A DNA stretch of 64,000 nucleotides from an uncultured Collinsella sp. (GCA_959604825.1 CAUHCN010000007.1:8167-72166), one strand, 5' to 3'; positions 16,190 through 25,049 are shown, counted from the first letter of the stretch. Made by a program: numbers and translations. The notes: generated from the sequence alone by a model not told the origin.

Positions 16190-16936
16190 CTAGGCCTCCT
16201 CTACGTTGTCGAGCCCCAGCTCGGCCAGGCTCACGCCGCGCGGACGCTCCTTGGAGCGGCGCTCGAGCCACTGCACCAGCATGGCGAGCGGAAAGCAGAT
16301 GATGAAGTACATAAGGCAGCAGACGATGTATCCCTGCAGGTAACCGTACAGACTCACAAAGTTGTCGGAACGGTACATAAGGTCGCCGCCGGCCACAAGC
16401 GCCAGCACCGACGTGTTCTTGACCAGGTTGAGCGCCTGGTTACACAGCGGCGGCAGAATGATCTTGAACGTCTGGGGCAGCACGATGTACCAGTAAGCCT
16501 GCGCACGGGTGAAGCCCTGGCTCTGGGCCGCCTCCATCTGACCGCGCGGAACCGCCTCGATACCGGTGCGGATGACCTCCGAGATATAGGCCGCGTGATA
16601 CAGGCCCACGCCCAAGAAGCCCAGCACGAACGGCGCGATGCGCACCGGCTGGTCGGCACCGGTTATGGCTTGCAAAAACTGCGGACCGGCCATGTACATA
16701 AAGAGCACCTGCACGGGCAACGGGGTGTTCTGGTAAAACTCCACGTACACGCGGCTTATGGCGCGCAGCACGCGCGAACGGGTGGTGGAGAACACGCCCA
16801 GCAGCGTGCCCAGCACCAGCGACAGCAGCAGACCGGCAACGACCACCTGTAGCGTCACGCCAAAGCCCTCCCAGAAGGGCCCCATGTTTTGAAATGTCGT
16901 CGACCAACGGTCGGCGTCAAATAATCCTTCGAGCAT
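16190..16936 (-). CDS. Polar amino acid ABC transporter permease 1
   Basis: A 248-residue permease paired with the next gene to form a heterodimeric channel. Several membrane segments flank the EAA loop EAAQSQGFTRAQAYWYIVLPQ. The ATG at 16936 follows AGGAAGGAA; a frame opening eleven codons earlier lacks a site. It ends in a charged cytoplasmic tail (ERRSKERPRG). Three bases separate it from the second permease. Confidence 0.9.
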   Translation of the reverse strand: MLEGLFDADRWSTTFQNMGPFWEGFGVTLQVVVAGLLLSLVLGTLLGVFSTTRSRVLRAISRVYVEFYQNTPLPVQVLFMYMAGPQFLQAITGADQPVRIAPFVLGFLGVGLYHAAYISEVIRTGIEAVPRGQMEAAQSQGFTRAQAYWYIVLPQTFKIILPPLCNQALNLVKNTSVLALVAGGDLMYRSDNFVSLYGYLQGYIVCCLMYFIICFPLAMLVQWLERRSKERPRGVSLAELGLDNVEEA

Positions 16937-16961
16937 TTGATTCCTTCCTTGGACGATGCGC

Positions 16962-17837
16962 CTATACAAGACCCCAGGTCTTGACCTCTTGGTCGAGCCA
17001 GCCGTCGGCCAGGCGATCGCAAATCACCTGATCGACCACGGCCGAAAGGTCGCAGCCCTTCTTGGTCGCCACGCCGTAGCCCTGCTCGCCAAACTTGACC
17101 TCGGGCTGCAGCAGCTCAACGGTCTCGTTCATGTAGCCGGCCAGCGTGGAGCGGTCCATGGCAAAGACGTCGATATTGCCGGCGTCGAGCGAGCTCTTGA
17201 TGATGGGGTAGCCGCTAAAGGCCCTAAACTCGGGCTTGCAGCTAAAGCCGTTGTCCTTGATCATCTGCTCGATCAGGCCCTGCGTGGTGGCACCCTGGCT
17301 CACACCAATGACCTTGCCGTCCAAGTTCTCAATCGAGGTAAAGCCCGAACGCTTCTTGACCATGAGTCCAACGTAGTCGGTGCGGTACGGCGTCGAGAAA
17401 TCCCAGCTCTTCTTGCGCTCGTCGGTGATGGTGTAGGTCGCCGCGACCACGTCGAGTTGGCCGTTATCGATCAGCGGGCCGCGCGTCTTGGGCGTTACGT
17501 CGGTAAACTCGACAAGCTCCTGGGCGCGGGCCTCTTTGTAGCTCACGCCAAAGACGGCAGCGGCGATCTGGTAGCACAAATCGACTTCCATGCCCTCAAA
17601 GCGACCCTTGGCGGTGTCGTAATAGCCGTAGCCGGGAACGTCTTTCTTAACGCCGGCATTCAGATGGCCACGCGACTTAATGGCCGCAAGCTTGGATCCC
17701 TTGTCGGAACCCTCGCCGCTGGTGGAGTTGCCGCAACCGGCAAGCGCGGTCCCCGTCAGCGCAAGCATGCCGGCGCCAGCCAGCTGCAAAAAGTGACGGC
17801 GCGATACAGCCGCCCTCGTCATATCCGTCATGTCCAT
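16962..17837 (-). CDS. Amino acid ABC transporter substrate-binding lipoprotein
   Basis: Extracellular solute receptor of the SBP_bac_3 family, 291 residues. The signal region has twin arginines (SRRHFLQLAG, 12-21) and a lipobox TALAGC with Cys35, suggesting Tat-type export and lipid anchoring. The mature part contains typical landmarks such as GYGYYD, GMEVDLCYQIA, DVVAATYTIT and IGVSQGATTQ. The ATG at 17837 lies eight bases after the upstream stop, and a GTG one codon earlier is an alternative. Substrate not assignable beyond a polar amino acid. Confidence 0.9.
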   Translation of the reverse strand: MDMTDMTRAAVSRRHFLQLAGAGMLALTGTALAGCGNSTSGEGSDKGSKLAAIKSRGHLNAGVKKDVPGYGYYDTAKGRFEGMEVDLCYQIAAAVFGVSYKEARAQELVEFTDVTPKTRGPLIDNGQLDVVAATYTITDERKKSWDFSTPYRTDYVGLMVKKRSGFTSIENLDGKVIGVSQGATTQGLIEQMIKDNGFSCKPEFRAFSGYPIIKSSLDAGNIDVFAMDRSTLAGYMNETVELLQPEVKFGEQGYGVATKKGCDLSAVVDQVICDRLADGWLDQEVKTWGLV

Positions 17838-17845
17838 CACCGCGC

Positions 17846-18577
17846 CTAGTGCAGAATCTTGGACAGGAACTCGCGGCAGCGCGGGTTCTCGGGGTTATCG
17901 AAGAAGTGCTCGGGCGTGCCCTCCTCCAGGATGCGGCCGTCCTCCATAAAGATGACGCGGTCGGCCACCTGGCGCGCAAAGCCCATCTCGTGCGTCACGC
18001 AGATCATGGTGATGTCCTCCTGCGCGAGCTCGATCATAACGTCGAGCACCTCCTGCACCATCTCGGGGTCGAGCGCCGAGGTCGGTTCATCAAACAGGAT
18101 GATGGGCTGCTTGGTGCACAGGGCGCGGGCGATGGCGATGCGCTGCTGCTGACCACCCGAGAGATTCTGCGGATACTCGCCGGCCTTATGCGCCATGCCG
18201 ACGCGCTTGAGCGCGGCGATGGCGATCTCGGTCGCCTCCTCCTTGCTCTTCTTTTGCAGCTTGATGGGCGCGAGCGTCAGGTTACCGAGCACCGTCATGT
18301 TGGGATACAGGTTGAACTGCTGAAACACCATGGAGCTATACTTGCGGGCCATCTCCAGGTGATTCTTTTTGGTGAGCGGCGTACCGTCGATGATGACCTC
18401 GCCCGACGTGGGCTCCTCAAGATAATCGACGCAGCGGATGAGCGTCGACTTGCCCGAGCCGGAAGGCCCGATCATTACGAGCTTCTCGCCGCGCTTGACG
18501 GTGAGGTTGATATCTTTGAGCACATGCAGGTCGCCAAAGTACTTGTTGAGATGCTTGATCTCGATCATGTCTGCCAT
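17846..18577 (-). CDS. Polar amino acid ABC transporter ATP-binding protein
   Basis: A 243-residue ATPase of the GlnQ/HisP/ArtP type that powers import through the two permeases encoded downstream. Walker A GPSGSGKST, Q-loop VFQQFNLYPNMTV, signature LSGGQQQ, Walker B IILFDEPTSALD and switch His in VTHEMGFA are all present. The ATG follows AGGGAAGGG. It is the first gene of a four-gene operon; a TACAAT (18613-18618, minus) about 40 bases upstream may be its -10 box, though no good -35 is seen. Confidence 0.95.
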   Translation of the reverse strand: MADMIEIKHLNKYFGDLHVLKDINLTVKRGEKLVMIGPSGSGKSTLIRCVDYLEEPTSGEVIIDGTPLTKKNHLEMARKYSSMVFQQFNLYPNMTVLGNLTLAPIKLQKKSKEEATEIAIAALKRVGMAHKAGEYPQNLSGGQQQRIAIARALCTKQPIILFDEPTSALDPEMVQEVLDVMIELAQEDITMICVTHEMGFARQVADRVIFMEDGRILEEGTPEHFFDNPENPRCREFLSKILH

Positions 18578-18683
18578 GGATGTCCCTTCCCTGCGTTTAC
18601 ACGAGTTGAACTATTGTACGGAAAGAACCACGTTTCCGCAGCCCACACTACATCCCCGTAAAGAACCCGCAACCTTCCACCCA

Positions 18684-18748
18684 CTCATTGGGGACAGACT
18701 TAAATGAGTACCCCCCGTGGGTACTCATTTAAGTCTGTCCCCAATGAG
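18684..18748. repeat. Perfect 30-bp palindrome with a 5-base loop
   Basis: 18684-18713 is exactly complementary to 18719-18748. The arms include ggggacagacttaaatgag. It sits between the start of the amino acid ABC operon and the structured element at 18782. It would form a very stable hairpin in RNA or a cruciform in DNA. Confidence 0.85.
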
Positions 18749-18781
18749 CACCGAAAATAATACAACCGCCCTTGTTGAGCA

Positions 18782-18931
18782 TAAGTCAGCGAAAACCCGT
18801 ACACGCGAGCAAGGTGACGTGAAATGAAAGGGCGCAGACCTTATGGTCGCGCCCTTGAAATTGAACGTCAGATTGCCGCGTGTACGGGTTTGCAGCGTCG
18901 AGCCGTTACGCGGTTTGGTAAAACCGCGTAA
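18782..18931. repeat. Three-stem structured element, copy A
   Basis: Blocks read on the plus strand: taagtcagcgaaa, outer arm (18795-18807), aaggt, middle stem gacgt/acgtc (18816-18820 with 18865-18869), inner hairpin aagggcgc/gcgccctt, cagatt, outer arm complement (18877-18889), ttgcagcgtcgag, then hairpin ttacgcggttt/aaaccgcgtaa. Copy B at 48597-48745 has the same blocks and length, but all three variable stems carry different, still complementary, sequence. No gene lies in 18578-18935. Confidence 0.8.
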
Positions 18932-18935
18932 CAAA

Positions 18936-19379
18936 TTACGCCAGCTTTGCGCCGACGATCTTTGCCGCGGCAGGCTTGTCGAAGTTGCCGCCGGTGGCCT
19001 TGCCGAGCGCGCCCATGACCTGGCCCATCTGCTTCTTGGACGTGGCACCCAGCTCGGCGATAACCTGCTCGATCAGGGCCTCGAGCTCCTCGCCCGAAAC
19101 CTGCGCGGGCAGCAGGCTCTCCAGAATCTTGACCTGCTCGGTCAGGTTGTCGGTACGCTCCTGGTCGGTGCCGGCCTTGATGGACATCTCCAGCGTCTCG
19201 CTCGTCTGCTTAATCAGACGCTTGATCATGCTGTTGACGTCTTCCTCGGTCACATCGCGACGCTCGTTGACCTCGATGTTCTTCACTTCGGCCTTAACCT
19301 GGCGAATGATAGACAGGCGAACCTTGTCCTTAGCCTTCATGGCTGCGATCATTTCCTTCTGCAGCTCTTCGTTGGTCAT
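18936..19379 (-). CDS. yqeY: GatB/YqeY domain protein
   Basis: A 147-residue protein of the YqeY family, which resembles the tRNA-binding tail of the amidotransferase GatB; its precise role is unknown. It is helical and charged, with the characteristic N-terminal MKAKDKVRLSIIRQVKAEVKN segment and the C-terminal GQVMGALGKATGG...AAKIVGAKL. The ATG at 19379 follows GAGGAGG by seven bases; a longer frame has no site. It lies downstream of the PpiC foldase gene, 54 bases away, and may be co-transcribed. Confidence 0.9.
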   Translation of the reverse strand: MTNEELQKEMIAAMKAKDKVRLSIIRQVKAEVKNIEVNERRDVTEEDVNSMIKRLIKQTSETLEMSIKAGTDQERTDNLTEQVKILESLLPAQVSGEELEALIEQVIAELGATSKKQMGQVMGALGKATGGNFDKPAAAKIVGAKLA

Positions 19380-19433
19380 CTGCAAATCCTCCTCAATAGT
19401 GCGGGCGGCACTCACACGAGCGCCGCCCCATGA

Positions 19434-20654
19434 TTACTCAGTCGTCGACGAATTGTCGGTCGAACTCTTGGTGACGCCCTTCAGGCTGACGTTGTACGGC
19501 ACGTCCTTGGGCATGGGGTTAACGGTGATGTCGGCGTCCTTCTTGTACTGCTCCAGCCACTCGCTGTACGCAGTGCTCTCTGCCTGCGTCTTCACCACGT
19601 TGGAGACATACTTCTTGATGTCCTTGGGCACCTGTTTAATGTCATCGACCTGGCTATCGACATGGAAGTAGTCGGTGCACTTGATGATGTGGTAACCATA
19701 CGTCGACTCGACGACGTCGCTCACGTCGCCCTTGTTAAGGCCTTCGAGCGCCGCCTGATAGCTGTCGACGAAGGTGGTGAGCTTGTCCCAGCCCACGTCG
19801 CCCTTCTTCTCCTTGGAACCGGTGTCGTCGGAATACTGCTTCACGGCGTCTTCAAAGCTCAGCTCGCCGGAGTTAATCTTGTCCAGGCACTCCTGCGCCT
19901 TGGCCTTGGCGGCAGCCTTGTCCTCGTCGGATGCGTCGGAATCGACCTTGATCAGGATGTTCGACGAGCGGCGGGCATCGTTGTACTTCGACAGGTTCTC
20001 GTTGATGTAATCGACGATCTCGCTGTCCTTGGGCTTGCTGGTGGGCGCCACGGCTTCCTTGAGCTTTTGCTGCGCCAGGCTCTCCTTGAGCGAGCTCTTA
20101 TAGGTGTCCTCGGTGTAGCCGTAAGTCTTAAGGGTCTTCTTAAAGGTCTTGGCGCCGCCCGCGCTCTTGCACGCGTCCTTCCAAGCCTTCTCGACTTCCT
20201 CATCCGACACCGTCACGCCGTTTTCCTTCTGCGCCTGCTGAAGCAGAATCTGCTGCGTGTAGGAGTCGATGAGCTGCTTGCGGTACTTCTTGGGCGTGAG
20301 GTCGTTGTCGACCAGGTACTGTGCCCAGTCCTTGTCCTTGGTGTAGCCATAGGACGTGCGCATGCTCATGATCTGCTTGGTCACGGTGTCCTCGGTGAGG
20401 CTGGTGCCATTGATGGTAGCAGCCACGCCGCCGGTCAGCTTGTAGCCCGAGGTGTCCTCGGCCTGCGACATAAGGCCGGAGCACGCCATCGCCGAGACGG
20501 AAAGCAGCATCGCCAGCACGCCGATGACCACCAGGACGATCTTGACGGTCTTGGACACGTACGTCTTGCGCTGCTTCTTGCGAGAGCTGGAGGCAGCGTG
20601 GGCCTGCTGCTCGGGCGTCGGCGCGGCCTCGGAGTTCTTTTTCTTATTTGCCAT
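19434..20654 (-). CDS. PpiC-type peptidyl-prolyl isomerase / SurA-PrsA-like foldase
   Basis: Surface chaperone expected to help exported proteins fold. Of its 406 residues, the first ~45 are cytoplasmic and Lys/Ala-rich (KKKNSEAAPTPEQQ). A membrane segment (about 47-70) then ends in SAMAC, which could be an anchor or an unusually placed lipobox. A SurA-N-like helical region (about 90-235) and a parvulin domain (about 240-345; RRSSNILIKV, GDVGWDKL, STYGYHIIKC) follow. The ATG at 20654 follows GAAAGG. The tail is Thr/Ser-rich. Secreted clients could include the sortase substrate encoded at 28808-35221, which is inference. Confidence 0.88.
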   Translation of the reverse strand: MANKKKNSEAAPTPEQQAHAASSSRKKQRKTYVSKTVKIVLVVIGVLAMLLSVSAMACSGLMSQAEDTSGYKLTGGVAATINGTSLTEDTVTKQIMSMRTSYGYTKDKDWAQYLVDNDLTPKKYRKQLIDSYTQQILLQQAQKENGVTVSDEEVEKAWKDACKSAGGAKTFKKTLKTYGYTEDTYKSSLKESLAQQKLKEAVAPTSKPKDSEIVDYINENLSKYNDARRSSNILIKVDSDASDEDKAAAKAKAQECLDKINSGELSFEDAVKQYSDDTGSKEKKGDVGWDKLTTFVDSYQAALEGLNKGDVSDVVESTYGYHIIKCTDYFHVDSQVDDIKQVPKDIKKYVSNVVKTQAESTAYSEWLEQYKKDADITVNPMPKDVPYNVSLKGVTKSSTDNSSTTE

Positions 20655-20728
20655 AGTTGGCCTTTCGCATAACGAATCGAACAAACGCCATTGTGTCACA
20701 ACGCAGCCCCCGCGGCACGCTTGGTGCA

Positions 20729-20772
20729 TTGGGGACAGGTTAATCTGCACCATTTTGGTGCAAAGGGGACAG
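20729..20772. repeat. Short ggggacag repeat with hairpin
   Basis: ggggacaggtt, then the palindrome tgcaccattttggtgca (20746-20762), then ggggacag. It belongs to the general ggggacagg family also seen near 18690 and 59915. Confidence 0.45.
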
Positions 20773-20789
20773 CTCTGGCAGCCGGCACC

Positions 20790-21254
20790 TTAGAAGTGAC
20801 GGCGGATGGCGTCGACCATGCCCTGGGACGTGGTCTGACCGAGCACGTCGGCTGCGGCATCGGCGTCCATAAAGATGTTCATGAGCGCCTGCAGGGCCTC
20901 GACCTGGCCGCCCGGCTCGGCGATGCCCAGATTGATGACGATCTGCGCCGGCACCGGAGCGCCCATGCCAGCCATAGCGTTAAATGTCACGGGCGCGGCG
21001 GGCTTCACCACCGCGATATAGGGCTTGGCCACAAACCCCGGATCGGTATGCGGAATGGCAATGTTTGCCGCCGGCATGGCAAGACCCGTGGGATAGGCAT
21101 CCTCGCGCGTGCGAACGGCGTCGAACCAACCGTCGGCAATGTAGCCACGCGGTACAAGCTCGCCCTCAAGCCGCGCGAACACCTCATCCGGCGTCGCACA
21201 CTCCCAATCAAAAAACACCAGCTCAGGCGCAAACAGCGCTTCGTTATCCGCCAT
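20790..21254 (-). CDS. PTS EIIA component (fructose/galactitol type), stand-alone
   Basis: A 154-residue EIIA_2-type domain that would accept phosphate from HPr on the histidine in AIPHTD (about residue 68) and pass it to an EIIB. No EIIB or EIIC of that type lies nearby, and the PTS at 36802-39561 is of the unrelated mannose family with its own IIA. It therefore either serves a transporter elsewhere or acts in regulation. GAGAGGTG precedes the ATG. Confidence 0.85.
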   Translation of the reverse strand: MADNEALFAPELVFFDWECATPDEVFARLEGELVPRGYIADGWFDAVRTREDAYPTGLAMPAANIAIPHTDPGFVAKPYIAVVKPAAPVTFNAMAGMGAPVPAQIVINLGIAEPGGQVEALQALMNIFMDADAAADVLGQTTSQGMVDAIRRHF

Positions 21255-21312
21255 GCGCTCACCTCTCTCACCTAGTCATTCAAGAACGTCCCCGATGACT
21301 ACCCAAAACAAA

Positions 21313-21349
21313 AGGTGGCCACGCGCGCCTTGGCGCCAATGACCACCCT
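21313..21349 (-). terminator. Probable terminator after purN
   Basis: An imperfect stem (aggtggcca with its complement, interrupted) is followed by T-rich sequence on the minus strand just beyond the purN stop. Confidence 0.45.
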
Positions 21350-21379
21350 GACCACTCAACTAAATTGTACTGTGCACCG

Positions 21380-22081
21380 CTAGCCGCGGGGCGCATCAAT
21401 TGCGACCTTGCCGCTCTCCAGCACGTGGACGCGGCCGTCGGCGAGCATTTGCACGACCTCGGGATACAGCACGTGCTCAATCGCGTGGATGTGCTCCTCG
21501 AGCGTGTCGACATCCCAGCCCTCCTCGACAGCCAGCGCGCGCTGGGCGATGATGGGGCCGTTGTCGTAGATCTCGTTGGCAAAGTGCACGGTCACACCGG
21601 TCACCTTAACGCCGCGGACAAAGGCATCGTCGATCGCATGCGCGCCGGTAAAGCTCGGCAGCAGCGCCGGATGCAGATTAACCACGCGGTTGGGAAACGC
21701 CGCCAGCAGAGGCGTGCGCACCATGCGCATGTAGCCGGCCATGACCACATATTCGCAGCCGCGCTCGAGCAGCTCGTGCGCGATGATCTCGTCGGCGGCA
21801 ATAGGGTCGGCATAGACATCCTTGGAGAGCGTCAGCGTCTGGATACCTGCACGCTCGGCGCGTTGCAAGCCCTTGGCCGAAGGACGGCTCGACACTACAA
21901 GCTCAATCGAGGCGTTGAGCTTGCCGGCGGAGATAAGGTCGATCAGCGCCTGCAGGTTGGTGCCCGAACCGCTGATAAGCACGCCGATCTTGAGCGGCTC
22001 GGCCGTATCGGTGCCGGTCGGACGGGTGTAGGGCACAAAGCCCAGGCCCTCGGCAGCAGCCATCTGCTCGCTAGCGCTCAT
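21380..22081 (-). CDS. purN: Phosphoribosylglycinamide formyltransferase
   Basis: Third step of purine synthesis, transferring a formyl group from 10-formyl-THF to GAR. The 233 residues show SGSGTNLQALID near the N-terminus and the catalytic set N-H-D in VVNLHPALLPSFTGAHAIDDA. A 30-residue N-terminal extension precedes the usual KIGVLISGSG start. The ATG at 22081 overlaps the end of purM by eleven bases, implying translational coupling. Confidence 0.95.
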   Translation of the reverse strand: MSASEQMAAAEGLGFVPYTRPTGTDTAEPLKIGVLISGSGTNLQALIDLISAGKLNASIELVVSSRPSAKGLQRAERAGIQTLTLSKDVYADPIAADEIIAHELLERGCEYVVMAGYMRMVRTPLLAAFPNRVVNLHPALLPSFTGAHAIDDAFVRGVKVTGVTVHFANEIYDNGPIIAQRALAVEEGWDVDTLEEHIHAIEHVLYPEVVQMLADGRVHVLESGKVAIDAPRG

Positions 22082-23174
22082 CGGAGTACACGACCTTACC
22101 GGAACCCTCGACGCACTCGCCCACGCGGAACGGCTTCTCGCCCAGCGCGACCAGAGCCTCGGTCACGGCAGCCTCGTCCTCGGGGGCAACGATCAGGCAC
22201 AGGCCGACGCCCATGTTGAAGGTCTTGCATGCCTCGTTGGGCGCGAGCTCGGCCTGACGCGACACGTAGGTGATGACGGGCGGAACATCCCAGCCCATCT
22301 CGGCGCCGTAACGGGTGACCACGGCGTCGACGTCGTCGGCGAGCGCGCGGTTGAGGTTCTCGGTGATACCGCCGCCGGTGATGTGGGCGATGGCGTGCAC
22401 GTTGGCGCCGCCGCGGAGCAGCTCCAGAATCGGCTTGACGTAGATGCGCGTGGGGGCCAGCAGAGCGTCTGCCAGCGATGCACCGCCGAGCTCCTCGAGC
22501 GGACGGCTCAGTTCCTCGGCCTTAGCGGCGGCCTCGGGCGTGCCCGGCTTGATGCCGTCAACGCCGATGACCCTGCGCACGAGCGAGTAGCCGTTGGAGT
22601 GCACACCGGTGGAAGGCAGACCTAGGATCACATCGCCGGGGCGAACGTTCGCGGGGTCAAGCATCTTGGGACGGTCGACGACGCCCACGGTAAAGCCGGC
22701 GAGGTCGTAGTCGGCGGGAGCCATGACGCCGGGGTGCTCGGCCATCTCGCCGCCCACGAGCGCGCAGCCCGCGAGCTTGCAGCCGTCGGCCACACCCTTG
22801 ATGATCTTTGCCATGTGCTCGGCCTCAATGTGACCGATGGCAACGTAATCCAGGAAGAACAGCGGCTCGGCGCCCGAAGCCAAAATGTCATTGACGCACA
22901 TGGCGACCAGGTCCTGGCCCACCGTCTCGTGACGGTCCATGATCTGGGCGAGCACGAGCTTGGTGCCCACGCCGTCGGTGCCGCTGATCAGGATCGGGTC
23001 TTCCATATCCTTAAGCGCGGCGGCCGAGAACAGGCCACCAAAGCCACCGATGCCGCCGATAACCTCGGGGCGGTTGGTGTCCTTGACCATCTGCTTAATA
23101 GCGTCGACGGCGCGGCCGCCCTCGGCGGTATCGACGCCGGCGTCCTCGTACGTCACATGCTTGCTGTCGCTCAT
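22071..23174 (-). CDS. purM: Phosphoribosylformylglycinamidine cyclo-ligase
   Basis: Closes the imidazole ring to give AIR. The 367 residues include the N-terminal TYEDAGVDTAEGGRAV, the DGVGTKL motif and the GGGITENLNR region typical of PurM. The ATG follows GGGAGAGGAAGG. It lies between purF and purN on the same strand. About 157 bp containing a half repeat separate it from purF, so the three genes may not form one strict operon. Confidence 0.96.
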   Translation of the reverse strand: MSDSKHVTYEDAGVDTAEGGRAVDAIKQMVKDTNRPEVIGGIGGFGGLFSAAALKDMEDPILISGTDGVGTKLVLAQIMDRHETVGQDLVAMCVNDILASGAEPLFFLDYVAIGHIEAEHMAKIIKGVADGCKLAGCALVGGEMAEHPGVMAPADYDLAGFTVGVVDRPKMLDPANVRPGDVILGLPSTGVHSNGYSLVRRVIGVDGIKPGTPEAAAKAEELSRPLEELGGASLADALLAPTRIYVKPILELLRGGANVHAIAHITGGGITENLNRALADDVDAVVTRYGAEMGWDVPPVITYVSRQAELAPNEACKTFNMGVGLCLIVAPEDEAAVTEALVALGEKPFRVGECVEGSGKVVYSDER

Positions 23175-23300
23175 CTGAGCCTTCCTCTCCCACTACCGTG
23201 GCGCCGCACGGGCGCCAAACGGTGCTCATAGTTGCGCTCATTTCGGCGCGCGCCATAACAGCACGCGCCGTCATATCAACAAAACAGCAGGTAAAACCTA

Positions 23301-23320
23301 CCAAAATAAACCTGTCCCTA
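23301..23320. repeat. Half copy of the 11691-11870 inverted-repeat arm
   Basis: ccaaaataaacctgtcccta matches the right arm at 11851-11870 except for one base. It is accompanied by gcaggtaaaacc and agcaggtttta, and lies between purM and purF. Confidence 0.5.
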
Positions 23321-23331
23321 AATAGCAGGTT

Positions 23332-25002
23332 TTAGGCCTCGCCGTGCTCCTCTTCCCAGCTGCGGTCGACATATTTCTCGACCACGGCGTCGTCGTCAAA
23401 GTACAGCGGCTTGTCCAGGTTGCGGGGCTTAAAGCCCTCCATGAACTTGTCACGGCCAAAGCTCTCGGGAATCGCCACGGGATAGCGGCCGGTAAAGCAC
23501 GCGTCGCAGTAGCCGCCCTTGGGCATGACCTTCAGCAGGCCCTCGACCGAAAGGAAGGCCAGCGAATCGGCGCCAATGTACTCGCAGATCTCATCGACCG
23601 TCTTGTTGGCACTGATGAGCTGCGACTGCACGTCGGTATCGATACCGTAGAAGCACGGCCAGATGACCTCGGGCGAGTTGATGCGAATGTGAATCTCCTT
23701 GGCGCCGGCGTTGCGCAGCATCTTGACGAGCTGCACCATGGTGGTGCCGCGCACAATGGAGTCATCGATGACGACCAGGCGCTTGCCCTCGATGTTGTCG
23801 CGCAGCGGGTTGAGTTTCATACGCACGCCCATGGCACGCAGCTCCTGCGTAGGCTCGATAAACGTACGACCCACGTAGCGGTTCTTGATAAGACCCTCAC
23901 CAAAGGGAATGCCACTCTCGTGCGAATAGCCCTCCGCGGGCGGCAGGCCGGAGTCGGGCACGCCGATGACCAGGTCGGCCTCGACGGGCTCCTCATGTGC
24001 CAGCTGACGACCCATGTCATAACGGCAGGCGTAGACGCTCTTGCCGTTCATGATGGAATCGGGGCGAGCGAAGTAGACCTGCTCAAAGATGCAGTTAGCA
24101 GGCTCTTCGGCAGCAGGCACGCCCTGCTCGGACACAAGGCCCTCGGCGCTGATGCGCAAAATCTCACCGGGACGGACGTCGCGGACGTACTCGGCACCCA
24201 CAATGTCGAGCGCACAAGTCTCGGAGGCGACGACCCAGCCGCCGGCGCGGGTGACATGGGTGGCAACGTCAACCGTCGCGGCGCCGTCCTGCGACGGCAG
24301 CTGCGAAACGGATGCGGCATCGGCCTGGTCCAGGCCCTCGTCCACCAGCTTGCCCAACACCAGTGGGCGAATGCCATGCGGATCGCGGAAGGCGTAGAGC
24401 GCCTGCTCGTTGATGAGCGTCATGGCATAACCGCCACGCACGAGCTCCATGGTCTTGCGAATGCCCTCGCGCAGGTGGCCCGTACGCTGGGTAAAGTAGC
24501 CGATGAGCTTGGTCGCGACCTCGGAATCCGAATTGGAGAGGAACGGCACGCCCAGCTCGATCAGCTGGCGACGCAGCTCGTCGGTGTTGACGAGGGTACC
24601 GTTGTGCGCGAGCGCGATAATGACGCTATTGATAGTAGAGAGGTGCGGCTGAGAGGCTTCCCAGCTCTTGGCGCCGGCGGTGCCGTAGCGCACATGACCC
24701 ACGGCCAGCTGACCGGAGAGCGTCGACAGGTCGGCGTTGGAGAACACGCGGTCGAGCAGGCCCAGATCCTTGCGGACCATAACCGTACCGCCGTCACCCA
24801 CGGCGATTCCCGCCGATTCTTGGCCACGGTGCTGCAGTGCACGCAGGCCAAAGTACGTCAGTCGAGCCACGTCGCGATCGGGCGCCCAAACACCAAAAAC
24901 GCCGCATTCCTCATGCAGCTGGTCGGAGTCCGGATCATACGTCGACATGGCGTTCACCTGTCCCGCGGCACGCTCGGCCGCGCGGATGGTTTCTTGAGAC
25001 AT
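23332..25002 (-). CDS. purF: Amidophosphoribosyltransferase
   Basis: First committed step of purine synthesis, PRPP plus glutamine to phosphoribosylamine. The catalytic Cys33 (EECGVFGVWAP) would be exposed by removing an N-terminal propeptide. The PRPP loop VIDDSIVRGTTM is intact. Four cysteines matching the [4Fe-4S] ligands of the Bacillus enzyme are visible (NCIFEQVYFARPDS, PCFYGID, CDACFTGRYP). The chosen ATG at 25002 follows GAGGGG and gives a 32-residue propeptide; an internal ATG 18 codons later would give 14. It is 556 residues, slightly longer than typical, with an insertion around 210-240. Confidence 0.96.
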   Translation of the reverse strand: MSQETIRAAERAAGQVNAMSTYDPDSDQLHEECGVFGVWAPDRDVARLTYFGLRALQHRGQESAGIAVGDGGTVMVRKDLGLLDRVFSNADLSTLSGQLAVGHVRYGTAGAKSWEASQPHLSTINSVIIALAHNGTLVNTDELRRQLIELGVPFLSNSDSEVATKLIGYFTQRTGHLREGIRKTMELVRGGYAMTLINEQALYAFRDPHGIRPLVLGKLVDEGLDQADAASVSQLPSQDGAATVDVATHVTRAGGWVVASETCALDIVGAEYVRDVRPGEILRISAEGLVSEQGVPAAEEPANCIFEQVYFARPDSIMNGKSVYACRYDMGRQLAHEEPVEADLVIGVPDSGLPPAEGYSHESGIPFGEGLIKNRYVGRTFIEPTQELRAMGVRMKLNPLRDNIEGKRLVVIDDSIVRGTTMVQLVKMLRNAGAKEIHIRINSPEVIWPCFYGIDTDVQSQLISANKTVDEICEYIGADSLAFLSVEGLLKVMPKGGYCDACFTGRYPVAIPESFGRDKFMEGFKPRNLDKPLYFDDDAVVEKYVDRSWEEEHGEA

Positions 25003-25043
25003 GGCATCCCCTCAGAGCCTCGTATTTTGGCGTTACCCGCCTT

Positions 25044-25049
25044 ATTATA
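25044..25049 (-). promoter_or_regulatory. Probable -10 box of the purF promoter
   Basis: TATAAT on the minus strand lies 42 bases before the purF start. The -35 region at 17 bases is poor. It would give a leader of about 35 bases. Confidence 0.45.

Noticed and set aside
20790..21254. EIIA as part of the mannose-family PTS
   Set aside because: It belongs to the fructose/galactitol EIIA type and lies 15 kb away; the PTS operon has its own mannose-type IIA.
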